From assembly GCA_934276635.1 (NCBI GenBank), contig CAKQTH010000005.1, forward strand, positions 1 to 64,000: a stretch of 64,000 bases of DNA, given 5' to 3'. Source of the DNA: an uncultured Alphaproteobacteria bacterium. GTDB lineage: Bacteria; Pseudomonadota; Alphaproteobacteria; RF32; CAG-239. A model generated the notes under the pieces. It was not told the origin of the DNA. It saw nothing but the letters and a program-made list of their open reading frames with translations, and did no database searches. Below are positions 51,665 through 61,420 of this stretch, in pieces (positions within the stretch are counted from its first letter, which is position 1; each line of letters starts with the position of its first letter). Both the position numbers and the translations under genes were made by a program.

Positions 51665-54054
51665 AATTTACCATATCATGGCTGAAAGAACACTTGGACA
51701 CAAACGCAAGTGTTGATGAAATTGCAAAAACTTTGACCAAAATCGGACTGGAAGTTGAAGAAGTCATTAATCCGGCCGAAAATTTGAACGGATTTATTGT
51801 TGCCGATGTGCTTGAATGTGAGGCTCATCCGGATTCCGACCACCTGCACCTGCTCAAGGTTTTTGACGGCAAAAACGAATTGCAGGTTGTTTGCGGTGCT
51901 CCGAATGTCAAAAAAGGAATGAAGAGCATTTTTGCGCCGGTTGGAACGCTGATTCCTTGTTATGGAGAAGTGCTGAAAGTCGGCAAAATCCGCGGCGTTG
52001 AAAGCTTTGGTATGCTTTGTTCCGAAAAAGAACTTGGTATCGGTGAAGACCACAACGGAATTATTGAGCTAAACACGGACGCAAAAGCCGGAACAAAGGC
52101 TGCAGATGTGCTTGCGATTGATCCTGTTATAGAAATTTCGATTACGCCGAACCGTGCGGAATGTTTGGGCGTTCGCGGAATCGCCAGAGATTTGGCCGCT
52201 GCCGGTTTGGGTACCTTAAAGCCGCTCTGCATCAAAAAAACTGCCGGAACATTCAAAAGTCCGGTCAGCGTTTCGATTGAGGCAACAGAGGCTTGTCCGG
52301 TTTATGTCGGCAGATATATTAAAGGCGTGAACAACCATGCACAAACGCCGAAATGGATGAAAGACAGACTTGCTGCAATTGGTCTCCGTTCGATTTCTCC
52401 GCTGGTTGATGTCACCAACTACATAAACTATGACATGGCGCGTCCGTTGCATGTTTTTGATGCGGACAAGCTTGTCGGAAATATTTGCGTTCGTATGGCG
52501 CATGACGGTGAAAAATTTGTTTCGCTGGAAGAAAAAGAATATGCTTTGGACAACAAATCGCTCGGAATTTGCGATGATGAGGGAATTCAATGCCTCGGCG
52601 GAATTATGGGCGGAACGCAGAAAGGCTGCTGCGACGACACAAAAAATGTGTTTGTTGAATGCGCACTGTTTACTCCGGAAAATATCGCTCGTACTGGCCG
52701 AAAATTTCAGATTGACTCCGACTCCCGCTATCGCTATGAGCGCTGGGTTGACCCGAAATCCAACATTTTGGGCTCCGACTATGCCACTCAGCTGATTTTG
52801 CAGATTTGCGGCGGCGAGGCGTCCGAGATTGTGATTGCGGGCAAAGAGCCGGAAGAAAAACGCGTGGCGTATATTCGCCCCGAAAGGCTGAAAACCCTTA
52901 TCGGTATGGAAGTATCCAAAGAAAAAATCATGGAGATTTTGAACAGCTTAGGTTTTGAAACTTCGGAAGAAGATGGTAGAATTAAGGCCGTTTCTCCAAC
53001 CTGGCGCGGCGATATCGAAGGTGAACACGACCTGGTTGAAGAAGTTGTCAGAATGATTGGTTTGGACGAGATTCCTGCCGTTTCAATGGAGACGGACGAA
53101 TTTCCGAAACAAACATTGACCCCGAAACAACAAAGGATTGTTACGGTAAAGCACGAGCTGGCCAACCGCTCGATGTTTGAAACCGTCACCTGGAGCTTTA
53201 CGGATTCCAAATTGGCAAAATTGTTCAATCGCGACAATCACAGACCTGTTTTGCTGATTAACCCGATTGCGGCGGATATGGACGAGATGCGCCCTTCTCT
53301 GCTACCAAACCTGATGCTTGCGGTCAAAAACAATGTGGCAAAAGGTATGCCTAACTTGTCGATATTTGAAGTCGCCGGAGAATTTTTCGGTCCGCAACCA
53401 AATGAACAGCGCACGATTGCCGCCGGCGTTAGAAGCGGAAATACGAATAAAAAGAACTGGCTTGAAAATATTCGTCCGTACGATGTGTTTGATGTCAAGG
53501 CGGACGCGATTGCTGCGATTGCGGCGGCGAACGGCCCGTTTGAAAACCTTCAGGTAACACGCGATGCGCCGGAATATTATCACCCCGGACGCAGCGGAGC
53601 TTTGCGTCTCGGCAAAAATGTTTTGGCATATTTCGGCGAGATTCACCCGAGTGTAAACAAGGCGTTCGGCTTAAAGCAAAAAGTTATGGCGTTTGAAGTA
53701 TTTTTGGACAATATTCCGGAGCCGCGCGCCGGAGCTTCCAAAGCCCTCAAAAAGCTAGAAATTTCGTCTTTGCAGGCGTTGGATAAGGATTTGGCGTTTA
53801 TCGTTGATGCAGATGTATGCGCAGCCGATGTGATTGCGGCGGCAAAAACTGCGGACAGAGCGTTTATTACCGATGTTCGCGTGTTTGATGTCTATGAAGG
53901 CGCAAACCTGCCGGAGGGCAAAAAATCCATTGCGTTGAGCGTTACGATGCAGCCGAAAGACAAGACCTTCAGCGATACGGAGATTGAAACGATTATGAAC
54001 AAAATCGCAATGTCCGTAAAACAGAAGACCGGCGGAGATTTGCGCGACGCATAA
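51661..54054 (+). CDS. pheT: Phenylalanyl-tRNA synthetase beta subunit
   Basis: A 797-residue protein of full PheT length that forms the alpha2-beta2 enzyme with PheS. It has an N-terminal EMAP/tRNA-binding domain (residues 40-150, with HPDSDHLHLLKV and VVCGAPNVKKGM), the B3/B4 editing domain (ISPLVDVTNYINYDMARPLHVFDADK near 243), the B5 domain and a catalytic-like core, and a C-terminal anticodon-binding FDX-ACB domain. The editing domain clears mischarged tyrosine. It ends in a strong terminator at 54072. Confidence 0.97.
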   Translation: MKFTISWLKEHLDTNASVDEIAKTLTKIGLEVEEVINPAENLNGFIVADVLECEAHPDSDHLHLLKVFDGKNELQVVCGAPNVKKGMKSIFAPVGTLIPCYGEVLKVGKIRGVESFGMLCSEKELGIGEDHNGIIELNTDAKAGTKAADVLAIDPVIEISITPNRAECLGVRGIARDLAAAGLGTLKPLCIKKTAGTFKSPVSVSIEATEACPVYVGRYIKGVNNHAQTPKWMKDRLAAIGLRSISPLVDVTNYINYDMARPLHVFDADKLVGNICVRMAHDGEKFVSLEEKEYALDNKSLGICDDEGIQCLGGIMGGTQKGCCDDTKNVFVECALFTPENIARTGRKFQIDSDSRYRYERWVDPKSNILGSDYATQLILQICGGEASEIVIAGKEPEEKRVAYIRPERLKTLIGMEVSKEKIMEILNSLGFETSEEDGRIKAVSPTWRGDIEGEHDLVEEVVRMIGLDEIPAVSMETDEFPKQTLTPKQQRIVTVKHELANRSMFETVTWSFTDSKLAKLFNRDNHRPVLLINPIAADMDEMRPSLLPNLMLAVKNNVAKGMPNLSIFEVAGEFFGPQPNEQRTIAAGVRSGNTNKKNWLENIRPYDVFDVKADAIAAIAAANGPFENLQVTRDAPEYYHPGRSGALRLGKNVLAYFGEIHPSVNKAFGLKQKVMAFEVFLDNIPEPRAGASKALKKLEISSLQALDKDLAFIVDADVCAADVIAAAKTADRAFITDVRVFDVYEGANLPEGKKSIALSVTMQPKDKTFSDTEIETIMNKIAMSVKQKTGGDLRDA

Positions 54055-54071
54055 CCTGCTCTTTAATCAAC

Positions 54072-54111
54072 AAAAAAGGCACCTGATTTTCATCAAGTGC
54101 CTTTTCTTTTT
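54072..54111 (+). terminator. Terminator after pheT
   Basis: AAAAGGCAC (54074-54082) pairs with GTGCCTTTT (54097-54105), followed by CTTTTTG. Confidence 0.9.
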
Positions 54112-54173
54112 GTCTCCTTTTGCGTTTGGTCTTCAGGTGCCGAACAACCGCCCGACACCAAATATTTTATTTA

Positions 54174-54422
54174 TTATTTCCATTCCGTACATTTTGCATA
54201 ATCATCGCTACAAGGACAAATATAGCCAAATACTTTACAGTTTTGTTCTACCTTATCATTATAACCTCTGCTTTCACAATATGTCTTATGGCTTTCATTG
54301 GCACAAGTATCATACACAATCTCTCTCACGCTGTTGCATGAAGTCCTTGTATATCCTAAACTCTTGCATTCTTTTGTATTTATACTCGATTTTTTGCACC
54401 CTCTCTCGTGCCTTTTTTGAGC
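54174..54422 (-). pseudogene. Remnant of a Cys-rich surface-type protein
   Basis: On the minus strand an open frame of 82 codons, without any ATG, runs from just after a TAA at 54425-54423 to a TAA at 54176-54174. It reads with regular Cys spacing: KECKSLGYTRTSCNS, DTCANESHKTYCESRGY, EQNCKVFGY and ICPCSDDYAKCTEWK. Repeats of the type CKxxGY...C and CPCSxxYxKC look like short disulfide modules of a secreted protein. No start codon, signal peptide or ribosome site is present, so it appears to be the decayed end of a longer gene. The family is not recognised. The rest of 54112-54515 holds nothing else. Confidence 0.5.
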
Positions 54423-54515
54423 TTATTTCACAGCGGCATATAATAATATTGTGTATATTGAAAACCAAAAGATTCTGCATATTTTTTTTGTATAACACTT
54501 TAAAGGAGAAAGAAA

Positions 54516-54698
54516 ATGGGAACATTTTTGAAATATGTCTTCTATCTGGCTGTAATTTTGCTGGTATATATCATTATTGTCGGCATATATAACGGAAAAA
54601 TCACCAAAGAATCAACCGTTTCAGAGGTCGGAAGCCAAATTGGAACAGAGGCCGGAAATATGGCGCAGTCCGCAAAAAACAAAATTGAGCAACAATAA
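54516..54698 (+). CDS. Small single-pass membrane protein
   Basis: A 60-residue protein with one membrane segment (YVFYLAVILLVYIIIVGIY, residues 7-25) and a polar C-terminal helix (SEVGSQIGTEAGNMAQSAKNKIEQQ) that looks amphipathic. The ATG follows AAAGGAGAAAGAAA, a strong site, so I take it as real. It is alone between the Cys-rich remnant and gyrA. Function unknown. Confidence 0.7.
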   Translation: MGTFLKYVFYLAVILLVYIIIVGIYNGKITKESTVSEVGSQIGTEAGNMAQSAKNKIEQQ

Positions 54699-54806
54699 GT
54701 TTTTTTGATGTGAAAAAGTGGATAAATCTCAAAAAAAACTTCCTATTTTCCCTTATGTTTGATAGTATTTTGAAAGTTTGAAAAATCTATAAAATAAGGG
54801 AAGATT

Positions 54807-57632
54807 ATGGAAGAAATTGAGAATATAGAAAATAAAGTCGCCTCGAACGAAGATATCACCCCGGTTTCGATTACCGAAGAAATGCGCCAGTCCTATCTGG
54901 CCTATGCAATGAGCGTTATCGTATCCCGTGCACTGCCTGATGTTCGAGACGGACTGAAACCTGTTCACCGCAGAATTATATATTCTATGTATGAAAACGG
55001 GTTTGATTATAACCGCCCATACAAAAAATCAGCGCGTATCGTCGGTGAGGTTATGGGTAAATATCACCCGCACGGCGACAGCTCTATTTATGAAGCCATG
55101 GTGCGTATGGCTCAGCCGTTTTCTATGCGTCTTCCGCTTGTTGACGGTCAGGGAAACTTTGGTTCTATGGACGGCGACAGCGCCGCTGCAATGCGTTATA
55201 CCGAAGCCAGACTTGAAAAAGTTGCTCATGCCCTGATTGAAGACATTGACAAAGATACCGTCGACTTTATGCCGAACTATGATGAATCTGTACCAGAACC
55301 GACTGTTTTGCCGGCTCGCTTCCCGAACCTTTTGATTAACGGTGCAAACGGTATCGCGGTCGGTATGGCCACAAATATCCCGCCGCACAACCTCAGCGAA
55401 GTTTTGGACGCTTGCTGCGCATACATCGACAATCCGGAAATTTCGATTGATGATTTGATTAATATCGTTCCTGGTCCTGATTTTCCGACCGGAGGACTTA
55501 TTCTCGGCCACGGCGGCGCAAAATCGGCGTATCTGACCGGACGCGGCTCGATTATGATGCGCGCAAAGTGCACAATTGAAGAAATCAAAAAAGACAAAGA
55601 AGCCATTATCGTTCACGAAATTCCGTATCAGGTTAATAAGGCCGTTTTGGTTACAAAAATTGCCGAACTGGTGAAAGATAAACGAGTTGAGGGAATTTCG
55701 GATATCCGCGATGAGTCCGACCGCCAGGGCGTACGCGTTGTTATTGAAATCAAAAAAGATTTTCAGGCCGATGTGATTTTGAATCAGCTCTACAAATATA
55801 CTCCGTTACAGACAAGTTTCGGTATGAATATGCTGGCAATCAACAACGGCCGCCCGATGATGATGAATTTGAAGGATATTATCGCCGCATTCATCGAATT
55901 TCGTGAAGAAGTTATCCGCCGCCGCACTGTTTTTGACCTAAACAAAGCCCGTGACAGAGCTCATATTTTGGTCGGTTTGGCGATTGCGGTTGAAAATCTT
56001 GACCCTGTGATTGAACTTATCCGGAAGGCTCCGAACCCGAACGACGCGCGCGACGCCCTGCTCTCTCGTGCATGGCCGGCCGGAGATGTCGAATATCTGG
56101 TTAATCTGATTGATGAGCCGGATCGCAAGGTTGAAAATGGATTTTATCACCTTTCAGACGCTCAAGCAAAAGCTATTCTTGACTTGAAACTGCAGCGCTT
56201 GACCGGTTTGGAAAGAGACAAGATTCACGATGAACTTGTTGCTATCGGTGAAGATATCAAAGAATTTCTGTTTATTTTGTCTTCTCGCGAGGAGCTTTAT
56301 CGCATTATGCGCGAAGAATTGGTTCAGATTAAAAACGACTATGCAACTCCGCGTCTGACAGAAATGCAGGATATTGAATATGATACCGATGTTGAATCGC
56401 TAATTCAACGCGAAGATATGGTCGTTACGGTTACCGATGCCGGATATATCAAACGCGTTCCGCTTAATGCCTACAAGGCGCAAAAACGCGGCGGCAAAGG
56501 AAAATCGGGCATGGCGACCAAAGAAGAAGATTTTGTTACCCGCTTGTTTGTAGCATCTACCCACACGCCAGTTCTGTTCTTCTCGTCCAACGGAATTGTT
56601 TATAAGATGAAAGTCTATAAACTGCCGCTCGGCTCGCCGACCTCTAAAGGCAAACCGTTTGTTAACCTGTTGCCGCTCAGTGAAGGCGAAAACATTACAG
56701 CGATTATGAAGCTGCCGGAAAACGAAGAAGAGTGCAAAAATCTTTCGATTATGTTTGCAACCGCGAGCGGAAATGTACGCCGCAACTCGTTGATGGATTT
56801 TGTGAATGTTCAGGCTAACGGCAAAATCGCAATGAAGCTTGATGAAGGCGACAAACTTATCAATGTTATGCTCTGCACCGAAGATAACGATGTTATGCTG
56901 GCAACCCGCAGCGGAAAATGTATCCGCTTCCCAGTTGACGATGTCCGCGTATTTGTCGGCCGTGCGTCTACCGGTGTTCGCGGCATTAAGCTTGCCGACG
57001 ATGATGAAGTTATTTCTATGTCGATATTGAAGCATATTAAAGCTTCTTCCGAGGCTCGTGACGAATATCTCAAAGTATCGTCCGCAATCAAAAAGATGGA
57101 AGCCGAAAATCCGAACAATATGTGCGTTGCTCCGCAAGACACCGGATTGCTCTCGATTTTGACGCCTGAAGAATATGAAAATATGAAAGAGCGTGAGGAA
57201 TTTATTCTTTCGGTTACCTCAACCGGTTACGGCAAACGCTCGTCTTCATACGAATATCGTGTTACTGGACGTGGCGGCCAGGGTATTGCAAATATGGAAA
57301 TGTCGGCCAGAAACAAAGAGATAGTTTCTTCGTTCCCGATTGAAGACGACAACCATATTATGATGGTTACCGACGGAGGAAAGCTTATTCGTATGCCGGT
57401 TACCGACATCAGAATAGCCGGAAGAAAAACGCAGGGCGTAATTTTGTTCCGCACTGCCGAAAATGAAAAAGTTGTTTCGGTCACCTGGCTGAATGCCGAT
57501 GAAGGCGATGATGAAGAAATTGAAGAGGCCCCGGAAAACGATGTTTCGGATATTGTTTCGGCTCCGGCCTTTGATGAAGACAACGAAAACGAAGAAGTCA
57601 GAGAACCCGACACTTCTTCAGATGATGAATAA
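54807..57632 (+). CDS. gyrA: DNA gyrase subunit A
   Basis: A 941-residue type II topoisomerase subunit. The breakage-reunion domain has RALPDVRDGLKPVHRRI near residue 42, the quinolone region GKYHPHGDSSIYEAMVRMAQ near 83 and the catalytic Tyr in AAMRYTEARL near 130. The C-terminal beta-propeller holds the GyrA box QKRGGKGKSG near 556, which marks it as GyrA rather than ParC. The quinolone positions equivalent to E. coli 83 and 87 are Ser and Glu. An insertion near residues 740-800 (KASSEARDEYLKVSSAIKK) and an acidic tail lengthen the protein. It wraps and supercoils DNA with GyrB. Confidence 0.96.
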   Translation: MEEIENIENKVASNEDITPVSITEEMRQSYLAYAMSVIVSRALPDVRDGLKPVHRRIIYSMYENGFDYNRPYKKSARIVGEVMGKYHPHGDSSIYEAMVRMAQPFSMRLPLVDGQGNFGSMDGDSAAAMRYTEARLEKVAHALIEDIDKDTVDFMPNYDESVPEPTVLPARFPNLLINGANGIAVGMATNIPPHNLSEVLDACCAYIDNPEISIDDLINIVPGPDFPTGGLILGHGGAKSAYLTGRGSIMMRAKCTIEEIKKDKEAIIVHEIPYQVNKAVLVTKIAELVKDKRVEGISDIRDESDRQGVRVVIEIKKDFQADVILNQLYKYTPLQTSFGMNMLAINNGRPMMMNLKDIIAAFIEFREEVIRRRTVFDLNKARDRAHILVGLAIAVENLDPVIELIRKAPNPNDARDALLSRAWPAGDVEYLVNLIDEPDRKVENGFYHLSDAQAKAILDLKLQRLTGLERDKIHDELVAIGEDIKEFLFILSSREELYRIMREELVQIKNDYATPRLTEMQDIEYDTDVESLIQREDMVVTVTDAGYIKRVPLNAYKAQKRGGKGKSGMATKEEDFVTRLFVASTHTPVLFFSSNGIVYKMKVYKLPLGSPTSKGKPFVNLLPLSEGENITAIMKLPENEEECKNLSIMFATASGNVRRNSLMDFVNVQANGKIAMKLDEGDKLINVMLCTEDNDVMLATRSGKCIRFPVDDVRVFVGRASTGVRGIKLADDDEVISMSILKHIKASSEARDEYLKVSSAIKKMEAENPNNMCVAPQDTGLLSILTPEEYENMKEREEFILSVTSTGYGKRSSSYEYRVTGRGGQGIANMEMSARNKEIVSSFPIEDDNHIMMVTDGGKLIRMPVTDIRIAGRKTQGVILFRTAENEKVVSVTWLNADEGDDEEIEEAPENDVSDIVSAPAFDEDNENEEVREPDTSSDDE

Positions 57633-57650
57633 TCTTCACCATAACAAGCA

Positions 57651-57680
57651 AAAAGCTCCTGAAATCAGGAGCTTTTTTGT
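57651..57680 (+). terminator. Terminator of gyrA
   Basis: AAAAGCTCCTG (57652-57662) pairs with CAGGAGCTTTT (57667-57677), then T. Confidence 0.92.
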
Positions 57681-57715
57681 AAAATAATGAAACGGAAAAA
57701 CTTCTCCATTACTGA

Positions 57716-58328
57716 TTAATTAAACCGCCAGTTTACAACGCACTTGTTTTCTGAGCCGCAATCACAAACTTCTGCGGCAATAGTTGTCGAACTGTTTCTT
57801 AATTCTGACAACGAATAAAGTTCTCTATCATCACCTGCAACATTATAAGCATCATTATTTGATGTTGTTTTCCTCAAGCCGACAACGCTTGAGGCTGATC
57901 CCCAATCAGCAAGAACCAAAGCTGTGCATGCATCTTTAGAAAGGTTGTCTGCCGCCACATCAAAAAAGCTGGTATCATCATTTCCACTAACATCACCAAA
58001 AACAACAAGCTGTCCCCCGAATGCATTTTTCAAATATCCTTTTATATTAATTTCTTTGTTGATATCGCATTCTTTAGAAAACTCCTCAGGAAATATCCCA
58101 AGCCTATAACAGTCTGATCATCGAGTCCATTATAATTTCCCTACCCTGCGAAAGTGGTGCGAACATTGGCCGCCACGGTGGAGACCTGATCAATCAGCTT
58201 GTTTTGTATTTGGCCATGGCTTTTGAATATCCGGCGATGCCGGCAACGGACAGAACTCCGACGATTGCTAAAACGCCAAGCATTTCAATCATCAACCGAC
58301 CGCTCTGGTTGGAAACATGTTTTTTCAT
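57716..58328 (-). pseudogene. Broken pilin-like gene
   Basis: The ATG at 58328 begins MKKHVSNQSGRLMIEMLGVL and follows the family to KYKT, where a 4-bp deletion relative to the intact copies (AAAACAAGCTG against AAAACAAACAAGCTG) gives a stop. Read in the restored frame, a TAG replaces the Gln of the AGQGNY segment. A further frameshift lies before the LGIFPEEF segment near 58105. From 58033 the frame is open to the TAA at 57716, ending CDCGSENKCVVNWRFN. The promoter with a G run is still present at 58362-58388. The gene cannot give a full product, though it could donate sequence to other copies. Confidence 0.85.
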
Positions 58329-58361
58329 CTTAATAATCCTTATAAAATTTAGCCTTAGGAC

Positions 58362-58388
58362 ATTTTACCCCCCCTCGGCAGTTGTCAA
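58362..58388 (-). promoter_or_regulatory. Poly-G promoter of the pilin pseudogene
   Basis: On the minus strand TTGACA (58388-58383) and TAAAAT (58367-58362) are separated by 15 bp: eight mixed bases and then seven G. Same layout as at 7745 and 31938. Confidence 0.7.
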
Positions 58389-58475
58389 TCAAGGATTATT
58401 TGCCGAAAACGCAAAAATACCCTTCTTTTCTTCGTCCGTTTTTCCTCTTCTCACACCTTGCATATATTTTTGCAC

Positions 58476-58506
58476 AAAAAAAGAGAGGTATAAAAACCTC
58501 TCTTTT
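58476..58506 (-). terminator. Terminator of the small gene at 58512
   Basis: AAGAGAGG (58481-58488) pairs with CCTCTCTT (58497-58504), with A/T runs outside. Confidence 0.88.
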
Positions 58507-58511
58507 GAAAT

Positions 58512-58796
58512 TCAGACGCGTTCGATATTAATCACAAACACGCCGACAACCATATCTTCACGCGAAATGAAAAATATGGCATAATCATTGATAACTGACC
58601 AGCAACCGCAAACAGGAATCACGATTCTGATTGCATCAAGCGAAGATTCAAGCTCCAAAACAGTAGCTTCGAAACGGACTCCGTTAATGTCAACTTTTTT
58701 GACATCTTGATTCATCTTTTTGAAACGTTGGCCTTTTTTGGCTTTAAATGTGAAATTCTGTGATTTTTTCACATCGGTAATAATTTCTTCTCTCAT
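58512..58796 (-). CDS. Small protein of unknown function
   Basis: A 94-residue protein, basic in the first 40 residues (VKKSQNFTFKAKKGQRFKKM) and hydrophobic in beta-like strands afterwards (FEATVLELESSLDAIRIVIPVC, YAIFFISREDMVVGVFVINI). It might be a small beta-fold nucleic-acid or ligand binder, but no family is recognised. The ATG has no strong ribosome site. A good terminator follows, which supports a transcribed gene. Confidence 0.55.
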   Translation of the reverse strand: MREEIITDVKKSQNFTFKAKKGQRFKKMNQDVKKVDINGVRFEATVLELESSLDAIRIVIPVCGCWSVINDYAIFFISREDMVVGVFVINIERV

Positions 58797-58895
58797 AGGC
58801 TTAATAATTTTAATTCACCATCTGATATTGCACATTTCTGCATAGATGTCAATATGCTTGTCTCAAAAAAAATCCGGATTTATGACAAAATAATA

Positions 58896-58924
58896 TTGAC
58901 AAAATCAGATAAAAAAGTTACCTT
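58896..58924 (+). promoter_or_regulatory. Promoter of the M3 peptidase gene
   Basis: TTGACA (58896-58901) and TACCTT (58919-58924) are 17 bp apart, about 48 bp before the ATG. Confidence 0.6.
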
Positions 58925-58972
58925 TGTTTATATCAAATAATTTTTATGTTTCATTCTTAAATTTTTACTTTT

Positions 58973-60790
58973 ATGAAAACGACTGGTAAAAAAAACGGGA
59001 ATGTTCAAAGTGAACAGCTTCCGAACTGGAATTTGGCATCTGCTTTTTATCAGAGCACCGAAGACCCGCAAATTGAGTTGGACCTCAAAACCTTTCAGGA
59101 TTTGGCTTCTGACTTATCGGAGTATCGTGATTTGATTGCCGAGCTTTCAGCTAACGAATTTTATGAGTTCCTCAAAAAATACGAAAAGCTGATGGAAATG
59201 TCGCGTAAGCTTGCTCTTTTCGCTAACCTTAACAGCGTAACGCAGAAAACCGACGAAAAAGCTACCGCATTCAAAAACCGCATTTTCAACGAACTCGGAA
59301 AGAGCGAAATTCAGGTGCAGATTGGTTTTATTCCTCACGAATTGACCACCCTGCCCGAAGAAAAAATCCTTGAGTTTTCAAACTCTAATCGTTTGCGTGA
59401 ATACATTCCGTGGATGAAGGATCATTTCTTTGCATATTATCTCCTTGATGAGGTAAATTCGCTGATTTTGAGCCAAAAATCCGATGTATCTCAGGCCTGG
59501 GACCGCCTTTATGACGAAACCTGCGCCCGTCTGAAATTCAAAGTAGGCAACAAAACCTATAATGAAGCTCAGATTCAGAGTCTCCTCGGAGCCGCAAAAA
59601 CAGCTGACGAAAGGCTGAAAATCCAAAAGGTTATTAACCAAACCTACAAAGACAACGAGCATATTCTGGCGCTTGCGTTCAATATGCTTGTCAAGGACAA
59701 AAACATCGATGATTCCTTTAGCGGAGCCGACGATGTTGCTTATTTCAGCCGCGCTGACAATCGCATCTCCAAAGAAGATTTGCTGATGATGAGCTCAGAG
59801 GTGGTTGACTCATATATCCCTGTTTCTCAAAGGTTTTATAACCTGATGGCAAAAATTGCAAAAACCGACCATTGGCGTTATTGCGACAGAGCCTACAATC
59901 CGGTAAAAACCACAGCGAAAAAACCTAAGAACAAATACAGCTGGGAACAGTGTATTGTCGATGTGATTGAAGCGTTTGCTGAGTTTAATGCCGACTTTGC
60001 AGGTCTGGGAGCATACATCATCAACAACGGTTGGATTGATGTTGCTCCGAAAGACGGAAAATCGAGCGGAGCTTTCTGTGTTCAGGGAAACAAGCCGTTT
60101 ATTTTGCTGAACTTTAACGAAGACAAAAGCTATGCGCGTACCTTTGCCCACGAGCTTGGACACGGTATCCACCACCTTTTGTCATCGCAAGGCAGCATCA
60201 TCAACGACAACACTCCGACAGCTTTGGCCGAAGTCGCTTCCGAGTTTGCGGAAAACCTGCTCTTCCAAAAGCAGCTGGCCGCAGCCGAAGACGACAAAGA
60301 AAAGCTCTCCCTTCTGATTGACCGGGTCGGCGATATGGTTGCTACAATTCAACGGCAAATCGCTTTCTACAAGTTTGAAGATCGTGTTCACCGCGAGGCT
60401 AAAAAACACGAACTTCCGGCAGAAAGAATATCGCAAATCTGGCAAGAGGAAATCAAGCGCTATTACGGCTGCGACATCAAAGATGAAGCCGAATACTGCT
60501 GGATGGGAGTTTCTCACCTGTTTAATCAACCGTTCTATGTATATTCATACGCTTTTGCGGGGCTTGTCGTCAACAACCTGATAAAAGCTTATGAAGACGG
60601 GCAAATTGAAGAATTCCCCGAAAAATACATGGATATGTTGGCAAACACCGGAACCGAAAACTTCCGCAGCCTTTTGGAACCGTTCGGTATCGACGCTTCA
60701 AGCTCGGAATTTTGGGCAAACGGTATGCAGCTGCTTGTTGATTATATCGACGAGATTGAAAAGCTGGCTGAAAAATTGCAGTTAATTTAG
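58973..60790 (+). CDS. pepF: Oligoendopeptidase F-like M3 peptidase
   Basis: A 605-residue zinc peptidase of family M3B. The zinc motif is in RTFAHELGHGIHHLLS near residue 388 (HExxH variant HELGH), with the third ligand Glu in PTALAEVASEFAENLL near 415. The helical N-terminal domain (ASAFYQSTEDPQIELDL onward) and GIHHL are PepF features. It cuts short peptides in the cytosol. The name pepF reflects the family; the specificity is not shown. It is a single-gene unit with its own promoter and terminator. Confidence 0.92.
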   Translation: MKTTGKKNGNVQSEQLPNWNLASAFYQSTEDPQIELDLKTFQDLASDLSEYRDLIAELSANEFYEFLKKYEKLMEMSRKLALFANLNSVTQKTDEKATAFKNRIFNELGKSEIQVQIGFIPHELTTLPEEKILEFSNSNRLREYIPWMKDHFFAYYLLDEVNSLILSQKSDVSQAWDRLYDETCARLKFKVGNKTYNEAQIQSLLGAAKTADERLKIQKVINQTYKDNEHILALAFNMLVKDKNIDDSFSGADDVAYFSRADNRISKEDLLMMSSEVVDSYIPVSQRFYNLMAKIAKTDHWRYCDRAYNPVKTTAKKPKNKYSWEQCIVDVIEAFAEFNADFAGLGAYIINNGWIDVAPKDGKSSGAFCVQGNKPFILLNFNEDKSYARTFAHELGHGIHHLLSSQGSIINDNTPTALAEVASEFAENLLFQKQLAAAEDDKEKLSLLIDRVGDMVATIQRQIAFYKFEDRVHREAKKHELPAERISQIWQEEIKRYYGCDIKDEAEYCWMGVSHLFNQPFYVYSYAFAGLVVNNLIKAYEDGQIEEFPEKYMDMLANTGTENFRSLLEPFGIDASSSEFWANGMQLLVDYIDEIEKLAEKLQLI

Positions 60791-60791
60791 A

Positions 60792-60820
60792 AAAAAACGG
60801 GGTTTTGCCCCGTTTTTTTT
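60792..60820 (+). terminator. Terminator of the M3 peptidase gene
   Basis: AAAACGGGG pairs with CCCCGTTTT (60808-60816) around a 5-base loop, then T. Confidence 0.92.
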
Positions 60821-60926
60821 GTTTTTTTATGCCAAAAAAGTGGATAACCTGCAAAAAATGCTTTTTATTTTGCAACCTGTTGATATTATTCTTCCAGTCT
60901 TTAATTATATTAAGGGGATTAAACAA

Positions 60927-61388
60927 ATGAAAAAATACTATATTCTTGGCGGAGTTATCGCCGTTGTTATTGCTGTTACCGCTTGTGCCTTGATTTGCAG
61001 ACACTGCTGCCGCACTGCGATTGTTAATATTGATCAGGTTGTTGCCGCATCTTCCGATGTTGCGGAACTCAGAGCTCAGAGACAAAATGCAATTTCCGAA
61101 ATGCAGAAATTTGCCGATGAAGCTAATGCTGACATTGACAAACAAACAGATTCAAAGAAAAAAGAAGAACTTCGTAAAAAATATTCTGACGAACTGGTTG
61201 CAAAACAGCAGCAGGAACAGATGGAATATGCTAAGCGTCTGCAGGAAATCGACGAGCAGATTACTTCTTTGATTAAAGAAATTGCGAAAAAAGAAGGCTA
61301 TTCTTTGGTATTGAACAAAGCCGTTGTTGTTACGGGCGGAACAGATATCACAGAAACAGTTCTGCGCAGACTCAACGAAACAAAATAA
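60927..61388 (+). CDS. Membrane-anchored Skp/OmpH-like protein
   Basis: A 153-residue protein with one N-terminal membrane segment (YILGGVIAVVIAVTACALIC), then AIVNIDQVVAASSDVAELR near residue 35, long charged helices (residues 45-120, rich in Gln, Lys, Glu) and a closing EIAKKEGYSLVLNKAVVVTGGTDITETVLRRL near 118. This is the Skp/OmpH plan and parallels the protein at 46588-47112. The hydrophobic segment has Cys residues (TACALIC, RHCC) but no clear lipobox. It may chaperone outer-membrane proteins at the periplasmic face. The ATG follows AAGGGGATTAAACAA. Confidence 0.78.
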   Translation: MKKYYILGGVIAVVIAVTACALICRHCCRTAIVNIDQVVAASSDVAELRAQRQNAISEMQKFADEANADIDKQTDSKKKEELRKKYSDELVAKQQQEQMEYAKRLQEIDEQITSLIKEIAKKEGYSLVLNKAVVVTGGTDITETVLRRLNETK

Positions 61389-61420
61389 CCTATTTCCCCA
61401 CAGGAAATTTTGTTACACAA

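Noticed and set aside
54110..54592. A 160-codon plus-strand ORF
   Set aside because: It is the shadow of the Cys-rich frame on the minus strand and runs into the well-supported small membrane gene.
58204..58584. A 126-codon plus-strand ORF
   Set aside because: It lies opposite the pilin pseudogene, its promoter and a terminator.
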